Notes under the pieces: model-generated | Databases searched by the model: none | Seen by the model: only the letters and a program-made list of their open reading frames with translations | Told to the model about the DNA's origin: nothing | Assembly: GCA_039978075.1 (NCBI GenBank) | Contig: JBDWCA010000006.1 | Location: 121,564-185,563 of the forward strand | DNA from: Anderseniella sp039978075 | GTDB lineage: Bacteria; Pseudomonadota; Alphaproteobacteria; Rhizobiales; Aestuariivirgaceae | Length of the DNA stretch: 64,000 nucleotides | Direction of reading: 5' to 3' | Made by a program: the position numbers and the translations under genes | Part shown: piece by piece, positions 35,860 through 45,303 of the stretch | Numbering within the stretch: position 1 is the stretch's first letter | Layout of the letters: every line of letters starts with the position of its first letter

Positions 35860-37763
35860 TGCAGACCCCTGACCTCACCGCCGACAATATCGAAGCCTAC
35901 CTGGTCGGGCAATCAGCCAACGACATGCTGCGCTTCATCACCTGCGGGTCGGCGGGTGACGGCAAGTCCACCCTGATCGGTCGGTTGTTGTATGATTCGA
36001 AACTGATCTCTGACGACCAGTTATCGGCCCTTGAAGCAAGCTCCGGACGCATCGGCACGCAAGGTGACAATGTTGATTTCGCATTGCTGGTTGACGGGCT
36101 TGCCGCCGAGCGTCAACAGGGCATGACCATTGATGTCGCTTACCGTGCGTTCACCACGCCCAGCCGCAAGTTCATTGTGGCCGACACACCGGGCCATGAG
36201 CAATACACCCGCAATATGGCCACCGGTGCGTCAACCTCAGACATTGCGGTGCTGCTGGTCGATGCAACCAAGGGCATCCTGACCCAAACCCGCCGCCATG
36301 CCTACATCGTGACACTGCTCGGCATCCGGCAACTGGTGCTTGCGGTTAACAAGATGGACCTGGTAAACAATGACGAAGCTACCTATCGCGCCATCGAAGC
36401 GGACTTTCTCGCGTTCGCCGAGGAGATCGGCGCAGACCATGTGGTCTGCATTCCGGTGTCCGCACTGACCGGTTGCAATGTTACCAAAAACAGTCCTGAA
36501 ACGCCCTGGTATGACGGTCCGTGCCTGCTACAGCATCTCGAAACCGTGGATATGGCGCGGCCCGATCATGACCAGCCCGCCCGCCTGTCGGTTCAGTTGG
36601 TAAGCCATCCCGACAGCACCTCCCGGGGCTTTGCCGGTACCCTGGTATCAGGCACGCTTAGGCCGGGCGACAAGGTGAAAGTGCTGCCGTCAGCACGTGA
36701 AAGTACAATTTCCCGTATCGTTACCCATGACGGCGATCTGGAGCAGGCGCAAGCCGGTCAGACCATCATGGTGACACTGGTTGACGAAATCGAAGCCGGC
36801 CGCGGCAGCGTCATTTGCTCCGCCGATGACCCGGTGGAAGTCGCTGACCAGTTTGAGGCCCAGATACTGTGGATGGGCGATGAGCCCATGCTGCCAGGCA
36901 GGCCCTACCTGGTAAAGCAGGGTGCCCGCACAGTGTCGGCGCAATTCGCGCAACCCAAATACGAGGTCAACGTCAACACGCTGGAACACACCGCCGCAAA
37001 GACCCTGGAACTCAATCAGATCGGCATGTGCAATATCAACCTTGATGAGCAATTGCCGTTCACCGCCTATGCCGACAACCGCGACCTGGGCGGCTTCATT
37101 ATCATTGACCGCATCAGCAACACGACGGTCGGTCTCGGACTTATCAACTTTGCGCTCAGACGGGCCAGCAACATTCACTGGCAGGCACTTGATATCAATA
37201 AAGGCACTCGTGCGGCCACCAAAAACCAGCAATCGACGGTGCTGTGGTTCACCGGTCTGTCAGGTTCCGGCAAGTCAACCGTTGCCAATATTGTCGAAAA
37301 GCGCCTCACCGCCATGGGTCATCACACCTATCTGCTCGACGGCGACAATGTCCGCCATGGCCTCAACCACGACCTTGGCTTCACCGACGCTGACCGGGTG
37401 GAGAACATCCGCCGCGTCTCCGAGGTGTCAAAACTCATGGCTGATGCCGGCCTGATCGTCCTGGTATCCTTCATCTCACCGTTCCGGGCAGAGCGCCGCA
37501 TGGCGCGCGACATGCTGGAAGACGGTGAGTTCATCGAAGTCCACGTCGACACGCCGCTTGAGATTTGTGAGACACGCGATGTAAAGGGTCTGTACGCCAA
37601 GGCCCGTGCCGGCGAGATCAAGAACTTCACCGGCATCGATAGTGACTATGAAGAACCGGAGAACGCCGAAATCACCATCAACACGGCAGAAAAATCGCCG
37701 GAGACAACAGCGGGCGAGATCGTCGACCATCTGGAAAACACCGGAAGATTGAAACCGGCATGA
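35859..37763 (+). CDS. cysNC: Bifunctional sulfate adenylyltransferase subunit 1 / APS kinase
   Basis: 634-residue fusion. Residues about 20-430 are CysN, the EF-Tu-like GTPase that drives CysD: G1 GSAGDGKSTLIGRL, G3 DTPGHEQYTRNMATGAS, G4 NKMDL. Residues about 455-634 are CysC, APS kinase: P-loop WFTGLSGSGKSTVANIV and LDGDNVRHGLNHDLGF, SFISPFRAERRMAR. Together they activate sulfate to APS and then PAPS for cysteine synthesis and sulfation. All nucleotide-binding motifs are intact, in contrast to the deleted cysD just upstream. Its end overlaps an ornithine cyclodeaminase-family gene (ATGA). Confidence 0.96.
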   Translation: MQTPDLTADNIEAYLVGQSANDMLRFITCGSAGDGKSTLIGRLLYDSKLISDDQLSALEASSGRIGTQGDNVDFALLVDGLAAERQQGMTIDVAYRAFTTPSRKFIVADTPGHEQYTRNMATGASTSDIAVLLVDATKGILTQTRRHAYIVTLLGIRQLVLAVNKMDLVNNDEATYRAIEADFLAFAEEIGADHVVCIPVSALTGCNVTKNSPETPWYDGPCLLQHLETVDMARPDHDQPARLSVQLVSHPDSTSRGFAGTLVSGTLRPGDKVKVLPSARESTISRIVTHDGDLEQAQAGQTIMVTLVDEIEAGRGSVICSADDPVEVADQFEAQILWMGDEPMLPGRPYLVKQGARTVSAQFAQPKYEVNVNTLEHTAAKTLELNQIGMCNINLDEQLPFTAYADNRDLGGFIIIDRISNTTVGLGLINFALRRASNIHWQALDINKGTRAATKNQQSTVLWFTGLSGSGKSTVANIVEKRLTAMGHHTYLLDGDNVRHGLNHDLGFTDADRVENIRRVSEVSKLMADAGLIVLVSFISPFRAERRMARDMLEDGEFIEVHVDTPLEICETRDVKGLYAKARAGEIKNFTGIDSDYEEPENAEITINTAEKSPETTAGEIVDHLENTGRLKPA

Positions 37764-38767
37764 GCGAACCTGTAAAGCTGACCTGGCTGAACGGGCCGGA
37801 CATTGACCAGCTGGCGATGACCAATGATGAAATCATCACGGCCGTGGAGGACGGTCTCGCGGCACAGGGCACGCCTGGCGGGGCCGTGATCGAACCACGC
37901 ATGCATCTGACACCGGATCCTGCGTTCAACGGACATTTCAATGTCCTGCGCGGTTATGTGGCGCCACTTGAACTCGCCGGGGTCAAGATCGTCGGTGACT
38001 ATGTCGACAATTACAAAAGGGGCCTGCCGTCGGAAATGGCCCTGCTGAACCTGTTTGATCCGCAAACCGGCATGCCACGCGCCATTCTCGATGCGACCCT
38101 GATCACCGATGCCCGCACCGGCGCACTGACCGCCGTCGGCGCCAAACATCTGGCGCGCAAGGGATCAAAAATTCTCGGCCATGTCGGCGCTCGCGGCACT
38201 GCCTACTGGAATGTCCGCCTGCTCAATCACCTGTATGATTTCGACGAGATCAGGGTTCATTCGCGCCGTCCGGAAAGCCGTGAAGCCTTTGCAGCAAAGC
38301 TGGAAGCTGATCTTGGCAAGAAAATCATCGTGACCGACAACTGGCGCGATTGTCTGGAAGGTGCAGACATCATGGTCGAAGCGTCCCGGCTGGCCGAACG
38401 TGAAGAACTGTTCAAAGCCGACTGGGTGAAACCGGGCACTTGCGTCATTCCCTATGGCACGGTGTCGGCACTGGACATCCGCATGACGGACATCATGGAC
38501 AAGGTGGTCATCGATGATTTCAGCCAGTTCCGCGCCGGAAAACTCGGTGCACTCCGTCCCCACATCGACGCAGGTCTGGTATCCGAAGACACTGTGCACG
38601 GTGAACTTTGCCAGATTGTCACCGGCGCAAAACCGGGTCGCGAACGCGATGACGAAACGATCCTGTTCTGGCATCGCGGGCTGTCACTATCAGACATTTC
38701 TCTTGGTGCAGCCATGCTCAAAAAGGCTGAGAAGCTCGGGATAGGCCAGCAACTGGTCTACCGGTAA
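37760..38767 (+). CDS. Ornithine cyclodeaminase/mu-crystallin family protein
   Basis: 335-residue NAD(P)-binding protein of the OCD/mu-crystallin/ketimine-reductase family. The Rossmann region shows HVGARGTAYWNVRLLNHL in place of the usual GxGxQA, followed by VHSRRPESREAFA; the substrate-side residues include the MPRAILDATLIT(D)ARTGA segment. Members deaminate or reduce cyclic amino acids (ornithine to proline, alanine dehydrogenase, ketimines). It is coupled to cysNC by a four-base overlap and converges with the lyase-fusion gene, overlapping its 3' end by ten bases. Substrate unknown. Confidence 0.85.
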   Translation: MSEPVKLTWLNGPDIDQLAMTNDEIITAVEDGLAAQGTPGGAVIEPRMHLTPDPAFNGHFNVLRGYVAPLELAGVKIVGDYVDNYKRGLPSEMALLNLFDPQTGMPRAILDATLITDARTGALTAVGAKHLARKGSKILGHVGARGTAYWNVRLLNHLYDFDEIRVHSRRPESREAFAAKLEADLGKKIIVTDNWRDCLEGADIMVEASRLAEREELFKADWVKPGTCVIPYGTVSALDIRMTDIMDKVVIDDFSQFRAGKLGALRPHIDAGLVSEDTVHGELCQIVTGAKPGRERDDETILFWHRGLSLSDISLGAAMLKKAEKLGIGQQLVYR

Positions 38768-40659
38768 ACCTGCTTAGCCAGGCCTCCCATCAGGACCAGT
38801 TCGCAGGCAACAGCCTCAACCTCCCGGCCAATGGGCCGGTCATCATCAAGAAACGCCGACAGCGCCCTTACCTGCTCGTGGGCTGCCGCTATCCGCGGTG
38901 CCACACCATCAGGCGCTGCAAGATCGAGCGCCTGGGCACCGGCCAGCAACTCATACGCCAGCAGATAGCTCAGTTGTTCGCACAACTGCATCAGCTTTGA
39001 TGCAGCCAGTGGCGTAAATGTAGCAGCATCTTCCACGCCACCGGCATTGAAGCTGGGGACAACAGGCACCGGATTGGCAAGATGGATGATACTGGCCCGC
39101 AGGGCTTCAACAGGCTTGAGCAGCGGTCCGAATCCGGCCCTGTCCGTTGCCGCTGATGACAGCAGGGGGGCAAGGCCTGACATGTCCGGCGTGCACAGCC
39201 GGTGGATACGCGACACGGCGTCACTGGCCAGCACCGCCAGGGTCCGCGCTGCTGTATCAAGCGCCTGGCTCAGCCACGGCGTGTGGTAATTGCCGGTTGA
39301 GACAATCGCGTCTTCAGCCAGCAGCACCGCGGGGTTATCAGGTGCATGATTGATCTCCACTTCAATGGCGGCTTCCAGCACGTCCAGCGCCGCATAAACC
39401 GCGCCATGGGACTGAATGATCGAGCGCATTGAAATCGGATCCTGCAGCCGGCGCGCGGCGCCGTCTTGCATCAAGGCACTGCCGTCCAGCAGATCGCGAA
39501 ACGCTTTGGCGGTTTCAACCTGTCCTGCCTGCGGCCTGATATCGGCAGCGGCAGGGCTGAATGGTGACACATTGGCCCTGAAGCCTTCCATGACCAGGGC
39601 TGCAGATATGTTGGCGGCATCCAGCAGGGTGCGGGCAGATCGCGCCGCCAGACAGGCGAATGAGGCTGAATGGGCCTGATTGTTGCACAGCACCAACCCG
39701 TCCTTCGGCCCGAGCGTCAGCGGTTTCAGGCCTGCCTTGTGCAGCGCATCCGCCCCTGACATGCGTTCGCCGTCAAAAAACGCATCGCCTTCCCCCATCA
39801 GGGCATGCGGGATCGCGGCCATGACAACAAGGTCCCCGGCACCGATGGATCCGGTTGCTGGCATGACCGGTGTAACCCCTGAGTTCAGCGCGTCCTGCAT
39901 TGCGTCAGCAACGGCAAGGCTTGCGCCCGCCGCACCGCTCAACATCGTATTCAGGCGTACCAGCATGGCGGCACGCACCGCCGGCATCGGCAGGGTCGGG
40001 CCAATTGCCTGCGCCCGGCCGCGAACCATTTTGGCTGAAAACTCTGCCGCTTCATCGATCGACAGCATGTCTGTTGCACGCACGCCCAAACCGGTATTCA
40101 ACCCGTAAGCGGGGATATTGTCAGTAAAGTAGCGCTCCACCACGGCTCGCCCGGCGATCATGCGATCACGGCACTCCTGCGAAATCTCCACCCGGCGTCC
40201 GTCAACGGCCACGGTTTCAACATCGGAAATTTTCAACCCCCGGCCGGTCAGATGCAGCGGTATATCCGCCGCGTCCGGGACAGCCGTCCCGGCGATAAGC
40301 CGGGCCAGATTGACCACCGCGCGTTGATGCGTTCCGGTCATGATCTGCTTGCCCGCCTGGGTCGCCTCTACGGTGAAAGTCAGCCTGCGGCCGTCGACCC
40401 TGATCAGTTCAACATCGAGATCCACCGGCAGATCCGGCGTGGCGGCACCGACGTGCTGCATGTCGAAGCCCACACCGACGCTAGCCTCACCCTCATCGAA
40501 CAACTGGTCCATTGCATAACAGCAAGCCATCTCGAGATAGCCAATAGTGGCCGGCGACGAGACGACATCGACGCCGGTGTTGCCCAGGGCAGACGCCAGA
40601 TCAGATGGTTTTGAGTGCACCTGTCCCTTATAGGAGATACCGGGTTTGGCTTGTTTCAT
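38758..40659 (-). CDS. FlK-like thioesterase fused to HAL/PAL-family lyase without MIO serine
   Basis: 633-residue two-domain protein. Residues 1-125 match the fluoroacetyl-CoA thioesterase (FlK) hotdog fold, with SPATIGYLEMAC, a GEASVG strand, QHVGAATP (His) and GTHQRAVV. Residues about 130-633 match the aromatic amino-acid ammonia-lyase family (YGLNTGLGV, NHAPDNPAV, SFNAGG). The canonical GSxGASGDLAPL, whose Ala-Ser-Gly self-cyclises to the MIO cofactor, reads GSIGAGDLVVM here: the serine is missing. It is therefore predicted to lack MIO and not to be a normal ammonia lyase. The start overlaps the downstream end of the cNMP-binding gene (ATGA). Confidence 0.85.
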   Translation of the reverse strand: MKQAKPGISYKGQVHSKPSDLASALGNTGVDVVSSPATIGYLEMACCYAMDQLFDEGEASVGVGFDMQHVGAATPDLPVDLDVELIRVDGRRLTFTVEATQAGKQIMTGTHQRAVVNLARLIAGTAVPDAADIPLHLTGRGLKISDVETVAVDGRRVEISQECRDRMIAGRAVVERYFTDNIPAYGLNTGLGVRATDMLSIDEAAEFSAKMVRGRAQAIGPTLPMPAVRAAMLVRLNTMLSGAAGASLAVADAMQDALNSGVTPVMPATGSIGAGDLVVMAAIPHALMGEGDAFFDGERMSGADALHKAGLKPLTLGPKDGLVLCNNQAHSASFACLAARSARTLLDAANISAALVMEGFRANVSPFSPAAADIRPQAGQVETAKAFRDLLDGSALMQDGAARRLQDPISMRSIIQSHGAVYAALDVLEAAIEVEINHAPDNPAVLLAEDAIVSTGNYHTPWLSQALDTAARTLAVLASDAVSRIHRLCTPDMSGLAPLLSSAATDRAGFGPLLKPVEALRASIIHLANPVPVVPSFNAGGVEDAATFTPLAASKLMQLCEQLSYLLAYELLAGAQALDLAAPDGVAPRIAAAHEQVRALSAFLDDDRPIGREVEAVACELVLMGGLAKQVYR

Positions 40660-41414
40660 GGCACAATGGCTCCGGACTTGGAATCATCACTCTGAACCGG
40701 TTCGCCGGGCGGTGACGGGCTTATCACACCACCTGAGTCCTGGATGAACTTGTTGGACCGCACCAGCTTGTCGCGCATGTTGCGGGCAAAGCTGCCTTCA
40801 AGCGCCACGCCGATTTCCGTGTTCTTCCTGACCAGGTCACGCAGTTGGTCTGCCTCGATGGCCCAGTATCGTGCGGCCTTGTTGACCTTGACGGTTGCAC
40901 TGGCCGGTTCACCGCGCAGGGCCGTCATCTCGCCAATGAATGCGCCTGGTTCGCACACTGCCACCGCGCGGCCCCCGGAGATCACCAGCGCCTGCCCGGA
41001 TGCAAGATAGATAAGATGGCTGACCGGTCGGCCTTCCGTTGTCAGCTCCGTGCCGATGTCCCCGGATATCCAGATACCGCGATTGAGAAGTTTGCGGCGA
41101 TCGGACATGGACAGGCTCGGCAAATGGTTTCGCATGAAGACCGTTTCCTCCTCGGAAAAGCGCGCTGAGCGGTTCTGATGCCAGGTAATGGCAAGTTGAA
41201 CGGCATTGACCACCACCAACAGGCTTTCCCAGAAAACACCGATAGGGTCCTTCAGCCAGAACAGTGCATATGCGATTGCAATCGTTGCAGACAGAATGAC
41301 GAATATCCGCAGCAGAAACATGCGTCGCATGAGCATCGACACAACCAGCAGCAAATAGGCAAAGTGCCCCACCATTCCGCCGGTGGAGAAGGCTGATTCA
41401 AGTGTCAGTTCCAC
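40656..41414 (-). CDS. Membrane protein with cyclic-nucleotide-binding domain (Popeye-like)
   Basis: 252-residue protein. Three hydrophobic helices at about residues 11-29, 33-53 and 59-76 precede a cytoplasmic cNMP-binding fold (about 95-220) with the phosphate-binding cassette region PGAFIGEMTALRGEPASATV. Three N-terminal helices plus a cNMP domain is the Popeye-domain layout. The cassette keeps Gly-Glu but shows Glu-Pro-Ala-Ser instead of the Arg-(S/T/A)-Ala of high-affinity CRP domains. The start is a GTG; an ATG at 41375 is an alternative. It sits upstream of, and overlaps, the lyase-fusion gene. Confidence 0.78.
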   Translation of the reverse strand: MELTLESAFSTGGMVGHFAYLLLVVSMLMRRMFLLRIFVILSATIAIAYALFWLKDPIGVFWESLLVVVNAVQLAITWHQNRSARFSEEETVFMRNHLPSLSMSDRRKLLNRGIWISGDIGTELTTEGRPVSHLIYLASGQALVISGGRAVAVCEPGAFIGEMTALRGEPASATVKVNKAARYWAIEADQLRDLVRKNTEIGVALEGSFARNMRDKLVRSNKFIQDSGGVISPSPPGEPVQSDDSKSGAIVP

Positions 41415-41481
41415 GAAACTTACCAGTCAAAATTGCATTACATCAGGGTGTTGCAGATCCAGTCTGACGACCACCCACCAG

Positions 41482-42516
41482 TTATAGGCAAGTCGCCACA
41501 TCAATCCAGCACCGTTTTTCCGTTGACAGATAAGTCGCCCGTTCAGCCGCTTGCACCACAAGGTAATCTGACGCTTCGTTTTCCAGTTCAGCCCCGTCCA
41601 GTATGTGGTCGGCAACGTGGGCACAAAGATTGAAAACGCAGTCACCGCCAAACACCGTGTCCACGAAATCACATGGAACCTGTGTCTCCGCCATGCTGCC
41701 GTGTTTACGCAGCCACAACTCACCCTGCCCTGTAAGCCTCAAAGTGGCCTCAGCGCCCTCGATCAGCATTTCACCCATGGTGCGGCGGGTGTTGTCGGCG
41801 GCATGATCCGCCAGCCTGTTGCCGTCCAGCACGCCACGCACTCCGTCAGGCAGATCAAACAGGACAATTCCGGCATCTTCTCCGGCAATGACCGGATTAA
41901 GACGGCGCAGGTCTGCCAGAACCGCTGTCGGGTTGCCGAACAGATAGCGGAAGGTATCAATCCAGTGCACCCCGGTTTCATGGATCAGCAGTTTCGGCAT
42001 CTTCTGGAAATATGGTTGCCGCGCCAGATAGGCATCCGGTCCCTGCCCGTCACCGGGGCGCAGGCGGTAGGTGATCTGATAGACCTGCCCCAAAACCTTG
42101 TCATCCAGCAATTGCCGGGTCTTGCGATACCAGGGCTGGAAGCGAAAATTTTCATGTACGGCAATGAAGCGTCCGGCCTCTTGTGACAGGGCGACTGCCT
42201 CAGCTGCCTCTTCCGGTGTCCGGCAGAACGGTTTCTGGCAGATCACAGCAACCTTGTTGTTCATGCAGACCCGGATAAGGTCCAGGTGTGACGGCGGCGG
42301 TGTGACGATATCGACCAGATCAGGACGAGCATCCGCCAGCATGTCGGCCACATCCGTATAGGCAGTGACACCGTGTGTGCGCGCAGCTGCTGCGGCAGCC
42401 TCACCATTCATGTCGCAGATGCCCATCAGCTCGACACGCTCCATGCGCATCCAGGCTTCGTGATGCAGTTGCGCGAAATACCCCGCCCCGACCACGGCCA
42501 CCTTCAATCTGGTCAT
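41482..42516 (-). CDS. Gfo/Idh/MocA-family oxidoreductase
   Basis: 344-residue NAD(P)-dependent sugar or cyclitol dehydrogenase. N-terminal Rossmann motif KVAVVGAGYFAQLHHEAW, the conserved CQKPF (the EKP-type motif, catalytic Lys), and the C-terminal alpha/beta domain with HETGVHWIDTFRYLFG including the catalytic His and Asp. Its ATG overlaps the stop of the SMP-30 gene upstream. In this operon it would oxidise a sugar to the lactone that the SMP-30 enzyme hydrolyses. Confidence 0.9.
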   Translation of the reverse strand: MTRLKVAVVGAGYFAQLHHEAWMRMERVELMGICDMNGEAAAAAARTHGVTAYTDVADMLADARPDLVDIVTPPPSHLDLIRVCMNNKVAVICQKPFCRTPEEAAEAVALSQEAGRFIAVHENFRFQPWYRKTRQLLDDKVLGQVYQITYRLRPGDGQGPDAYLARQPYFQKMPKLLIHETGVHWIDTFRYLFGNPTAVLADLRRLNPVIAGEDAGIVLFDLPDGVRGVLDGNRLADHAADNTRRTMGEMLIEGAEATLRLTGQGELWLRKHGSMAETQVPCDFVDTVFGGDCVFNLCAHVADHILDGAELENEASDYLVVQAAERATYLSTEKRCWIDVATCL

Positions 42517-43523
42517 CGCGCAAGGCCTTTCGCCTGCAGCAAAGGCCCGATGTCAGCGTCCCAGTGTGGCAGCGGATGACCTGCAACCGGCATTGTGAAC
42601 GAGGCAATACTGTCTCCCAGCAGACAGCCGAGATAGGCAGTTTTCAGATCTGCGCCGCCAAACGCCAGATTGGAAATATTGTTCAACCGCTGCGACTTGA
42701 CGCCATCGAGATGAGGCCTGCCCATGTCACTGGCCTGATAGGCTGCTTCCACCCAGGCCAGATGGTCCGGGTCGACATCTTGTAGCCAGATTGTCTGCTG
42801 CCCGTCTGTGGCAACGCACACCACGCAATTGGAGACAATCGAGGTCACCCACGCATTGCCGTCAACATCGAATGCCAGGCCGTCCGGAAAGATACCGGCA
42901 CCGAACTCGCACACGGTCTCGCGCTTGCCGAGCTTGCCTCTTCCGGTCACCTTGAAGCGTGACAGTCTGCGAACGAAAGTTTCATTGACATAGAGCCAGC
43001 GCCCCGACGGATGCAGCATGCATTCATTGGTGTATCCGAGACCGTCAGCAGCAATCCGCGCCGCGCCGCGATAGGGAATGTGCACGATGAAACCGTCATC
43101 CACATCCTTGCGATAGCCAAGGGCGCGAGGCACGCGGCGTGTCGACACCGTCAGGAACAATCCGCTTCCACCATCCGAGATGACAAAATTACACGGTGGC
43201 AGTTTTGCCCCGTCCACTTCATCCAGGACAGTGTCGGTCGTCCCATCCGGGCGCAGCCGGAACAGGCCACCGGCATCATCGCCCAAGTGAGCCAGCAGAA
43301 CGTTGCCGCCGTTTTCCAGGGCGATCCCGTTCGGCCTCAACGGATCGTTTTCTGGACGATCAACGGCAAGATGTCGAATGGACCCGCCATGCGGCGCAAC
43401 AAGGCTGACACCACCGGCACCGGTCCAGTCCGGAACAATCATCAAGCCGGATGAATGCGCCAGCACGCACTCGGGCCGTTTCAGACCGGAACCGATGAAG
43501 TCGATATCGGCAAGGTCGATCAC
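42513..43523 (-). CDS. SMP-30/gluconolactonase family lactonase
   Basis: 336-residue six-bladed beta-propeller lactonase. Metal-binding elements include the early Glu (KRPECVLAHSSG), RPNGIALENGG and the FPDGLAFDVDGNAWVTS block (Asn/Asp ligands). It would hydrolyse a sugar lactone to an aldonic acid. The reading frame runs into the dehydratase gene, so I chose the GTG at 43523, which begins VIDLADIDF and lies one base after the dehydratase stop; translational coupling would explain the weak ribosome-binding site. It is the second step of the sugar-acid pathway. Confidence 0.88.
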   Translation of the reverse strand: MIDLADIDFIGSGLKRPECVLAHSSGLMIVPDWTGAGGVSLVAPHGGSIRHLAVDRPENDPLRPNGIALENGGNVLLAHLGDDAGGLFRLRPDGTTDTVLDEVDGAKLPPCNFVISDGGSGLFLTVSTRRVPRALGYRKDVDDGFIVHIPYRGAARIAADGLGYTNECMLHPSGRWLYVNETFVRRLSRFKVTGRGKLGKRETVCEFGAGIFPDGLAFDVDGNAWVTSIVSNCVVCVATDGQQTIWLQDVDPDHLAWVEAAYQASDMGRPHLDGVKSQRLNNISNLAFGGADLKTAYLGCLLGDSIASFTMPVAGHPLPHWDADIGPLLQAKGLAR

Positions 43524-43524
43524 G

Positions 43525-45303
43525 TTAGTGACTCTCGCGCGGGATTTCCGCACCTGATTTACCCACCAGAAAATCCAGATCGCAGCCGGTGTCGGCCTGC
43601 ATGATGTGGTCTTCATGCAGTTTTGCGTACCCGCGTGTCGGGCTTTCCAGCGGTACCCACTCGGCTTTGCGGGCCGCAAGTTCTGTTTCCGACACATCAA
43701 GGTGCAGCCTGCGTCCGTTAACATCCAGCTCGATCATGTCACCCTCCCGCACCAGCGCCAGCGGACCGCCGGCGGCGGCTTCCGGCGCCACATGCAGCAC
43801 AACTGTGCCGTAAGCGGTGCCGGACATGCGCGCGTCTGATATCCGCACCATGTCGGTGATACCTTTCTTGAGCAGCTTGGCCGGCAGCGCCATGTTGCCT
43901 ACTTCGGACATTCCCGGATAACCCTTGGGACCGCAGTTCTTCAACACCATGATCGAGTTTTCATCAATGTCGAGTTTCGGATCGTCAACCCGCGCCTTGT
44001 AATCATCGATGTCTTCAAACACCACCGCCCTGCCCTTGTGCTGCATCAGGCCCGCGGTCGCGGCCGACGGTTTCAGAACCGCGCCGGATGGGGACAGGTT
44101 GCCGCGAAGTACGGCGATGCCGCCGTTTTCCTTGAACGGTTTTTCAAAGCCATGAATTACGTCGCGGTTGTAGCAGGTTGCATCCTTGATGTTGGCCCAT
44201 TGCGTCCTGCCGTTCACGGTCTTGGCTGACTTGTGCAGAAGACCGTTTTCCGCCAGTTCCTTCATCACCACAGGCAGTCCGCCGGCATAGAAGAAATCTT
44301 CCATCAGGTATTGGCCCGACGGCATCAGATTGACCAGACACGGCACGTCCTGGCCGAACCTGTCCCAGTCATCCAGCGATACCTTCACGCCCATGCGTCC
44401 GGCGATGGCCAGCAGGTGAACAACGGCATTCGTCGATCCGCCAATAGCACCATTGACCCGAATGGCGTTTTCAAACGCCTTGCGGGTGAGAATTTTCGAC
44501 ATCCGCAAATCCTCATCAACCATCTCGACAATACGCCGCCCGACCATGTGCGCCAGCACATTGCGGCGCGAGTCAGCCGCCGGGATAGCGGCATTGGACG
44601 GCAGACCGAGGCCGAGCGATTCCACCATCGAGGCCATCGTCGATGCAGTACCCATGGTCATGCAGTGACCGACCGAGCGCGACATGCAGGCCTCCGCTTC
44701 GGTCATCTGGTCAAATGTCATGGTACCGGCCTTCTGGCGTTCGACGAACTTCCAGACATGGGTGCCGGACCCGATGGTCTCGTTACCATAACGGCCATTG
44801 AGCATCGGCCCGCCCGAGAGGACCAGGGTCGGCAAATCACACGACGCCGCGCCCATGATCAGCGCCGGCGTTGTCTTGTCACAGCCGACCAGCAACACCA
44901 CGCCATCGATCGGGTTGGCGCGGATCGATTCCTCAACATCCATTGAAACCAGATTGCGGAACATCATCGTGGTCGGACGCATCAGCGTTTCACCCAGCGA
45001 CGTGACCGGAAACTCCACCGGGAAACCGCCGGCTTCATAAATGCCGCGCTTTACCCGTTCTGCCAGCACCCGGAAGTGTGCATTGCACGGCGTCAGCTCC
45101 GACCAGGTGTTGCAGATGCCGATCACCGGACGACCGTCAAACAGGTGATGCGGCAGACCCTGGTTCTTCATCCAACTACGATGATGAAACCCGTCCATGC
45201 CCTTCTGGCCGAACCAGTGCTTCGAGCGGCCTTTCGGTGCCAGAGGATCCTTGTCCGACTTGGAAGCCAGCGACTTGCCGCGATAAACCGTTTTCCTAGC
45301 CAT
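43525..45303 (-). CDS. IlvD/Edd-family sugar-acid dehydratase
   Basis: 592-residue iron-sulfur dehydratase. Cluster and metal motifs are visible: GICNTWSELTPCN, VGCDKTTPALIMGAAS and GGSTNAVVHLLAIAG, with SDARMSGTAYG near the C-terminus. Sugar-acid members such as L-arabinonate and D-xylonate dehydratases remove water to give 2-keto-3-deoxy acids; context with lactonase and SDR genes supports this over branched-chain amino-acid synthesis. Start at 45303 (ATG, MARKTVYRGKS) is within the end of the epimerase-family gene (eight-base overlap). Confidence 0.9.
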   Translation of the reverse strand: MARKTVYRGKSLASKSDKDPLAPKGRSKHWFGQKGMDGFHHRSWMKNQGLPHHLFDGRPVIGICNTWSELTPCNAHFRVLAERVKRGIYEAGGFPVEFPVTSLGETLMRPTTMMFRNLVSMDVEESIRANPIDGVVLLVGCDKTTPALIMGAASCDLPTLVLSGGPMLNGRYGNETIGSGTHVWKFVERQKAGTMTFDQMTEAEACMSRSVGHCMTMGTASTMASMVESLGLGLPSNAAIPAADSRRNVLAHMVGRRIVEMVDEDLRMSKILTRKAFENAIRVNGAIGGSTNAVVHLLAIAGRMGVKVSLDDWDRFGQDVPCLVNLMPSGQYLMEDFFYAGGLPVVMKELAENGLLHKSAKTVNGRTQWANIKDATCYNRDVIHGFEKPFKENGGIAVLRGNLSPSGAVLKPSAATAGLMQHKGRAVVFEDIDDYKARVDDPKLDIDENSIMVLKNCGPKGYPGMSEVGNMALPAKLLKKGITDMVRISDARMSGTAYGTVVLHVAPEAAAGGPLALVREGDMIELDVNGRRLHLDVSETELAARKAEWVPLESPTRGYAKLHEDHIMQADTGCDLDFLVGKSGAEIPRESH

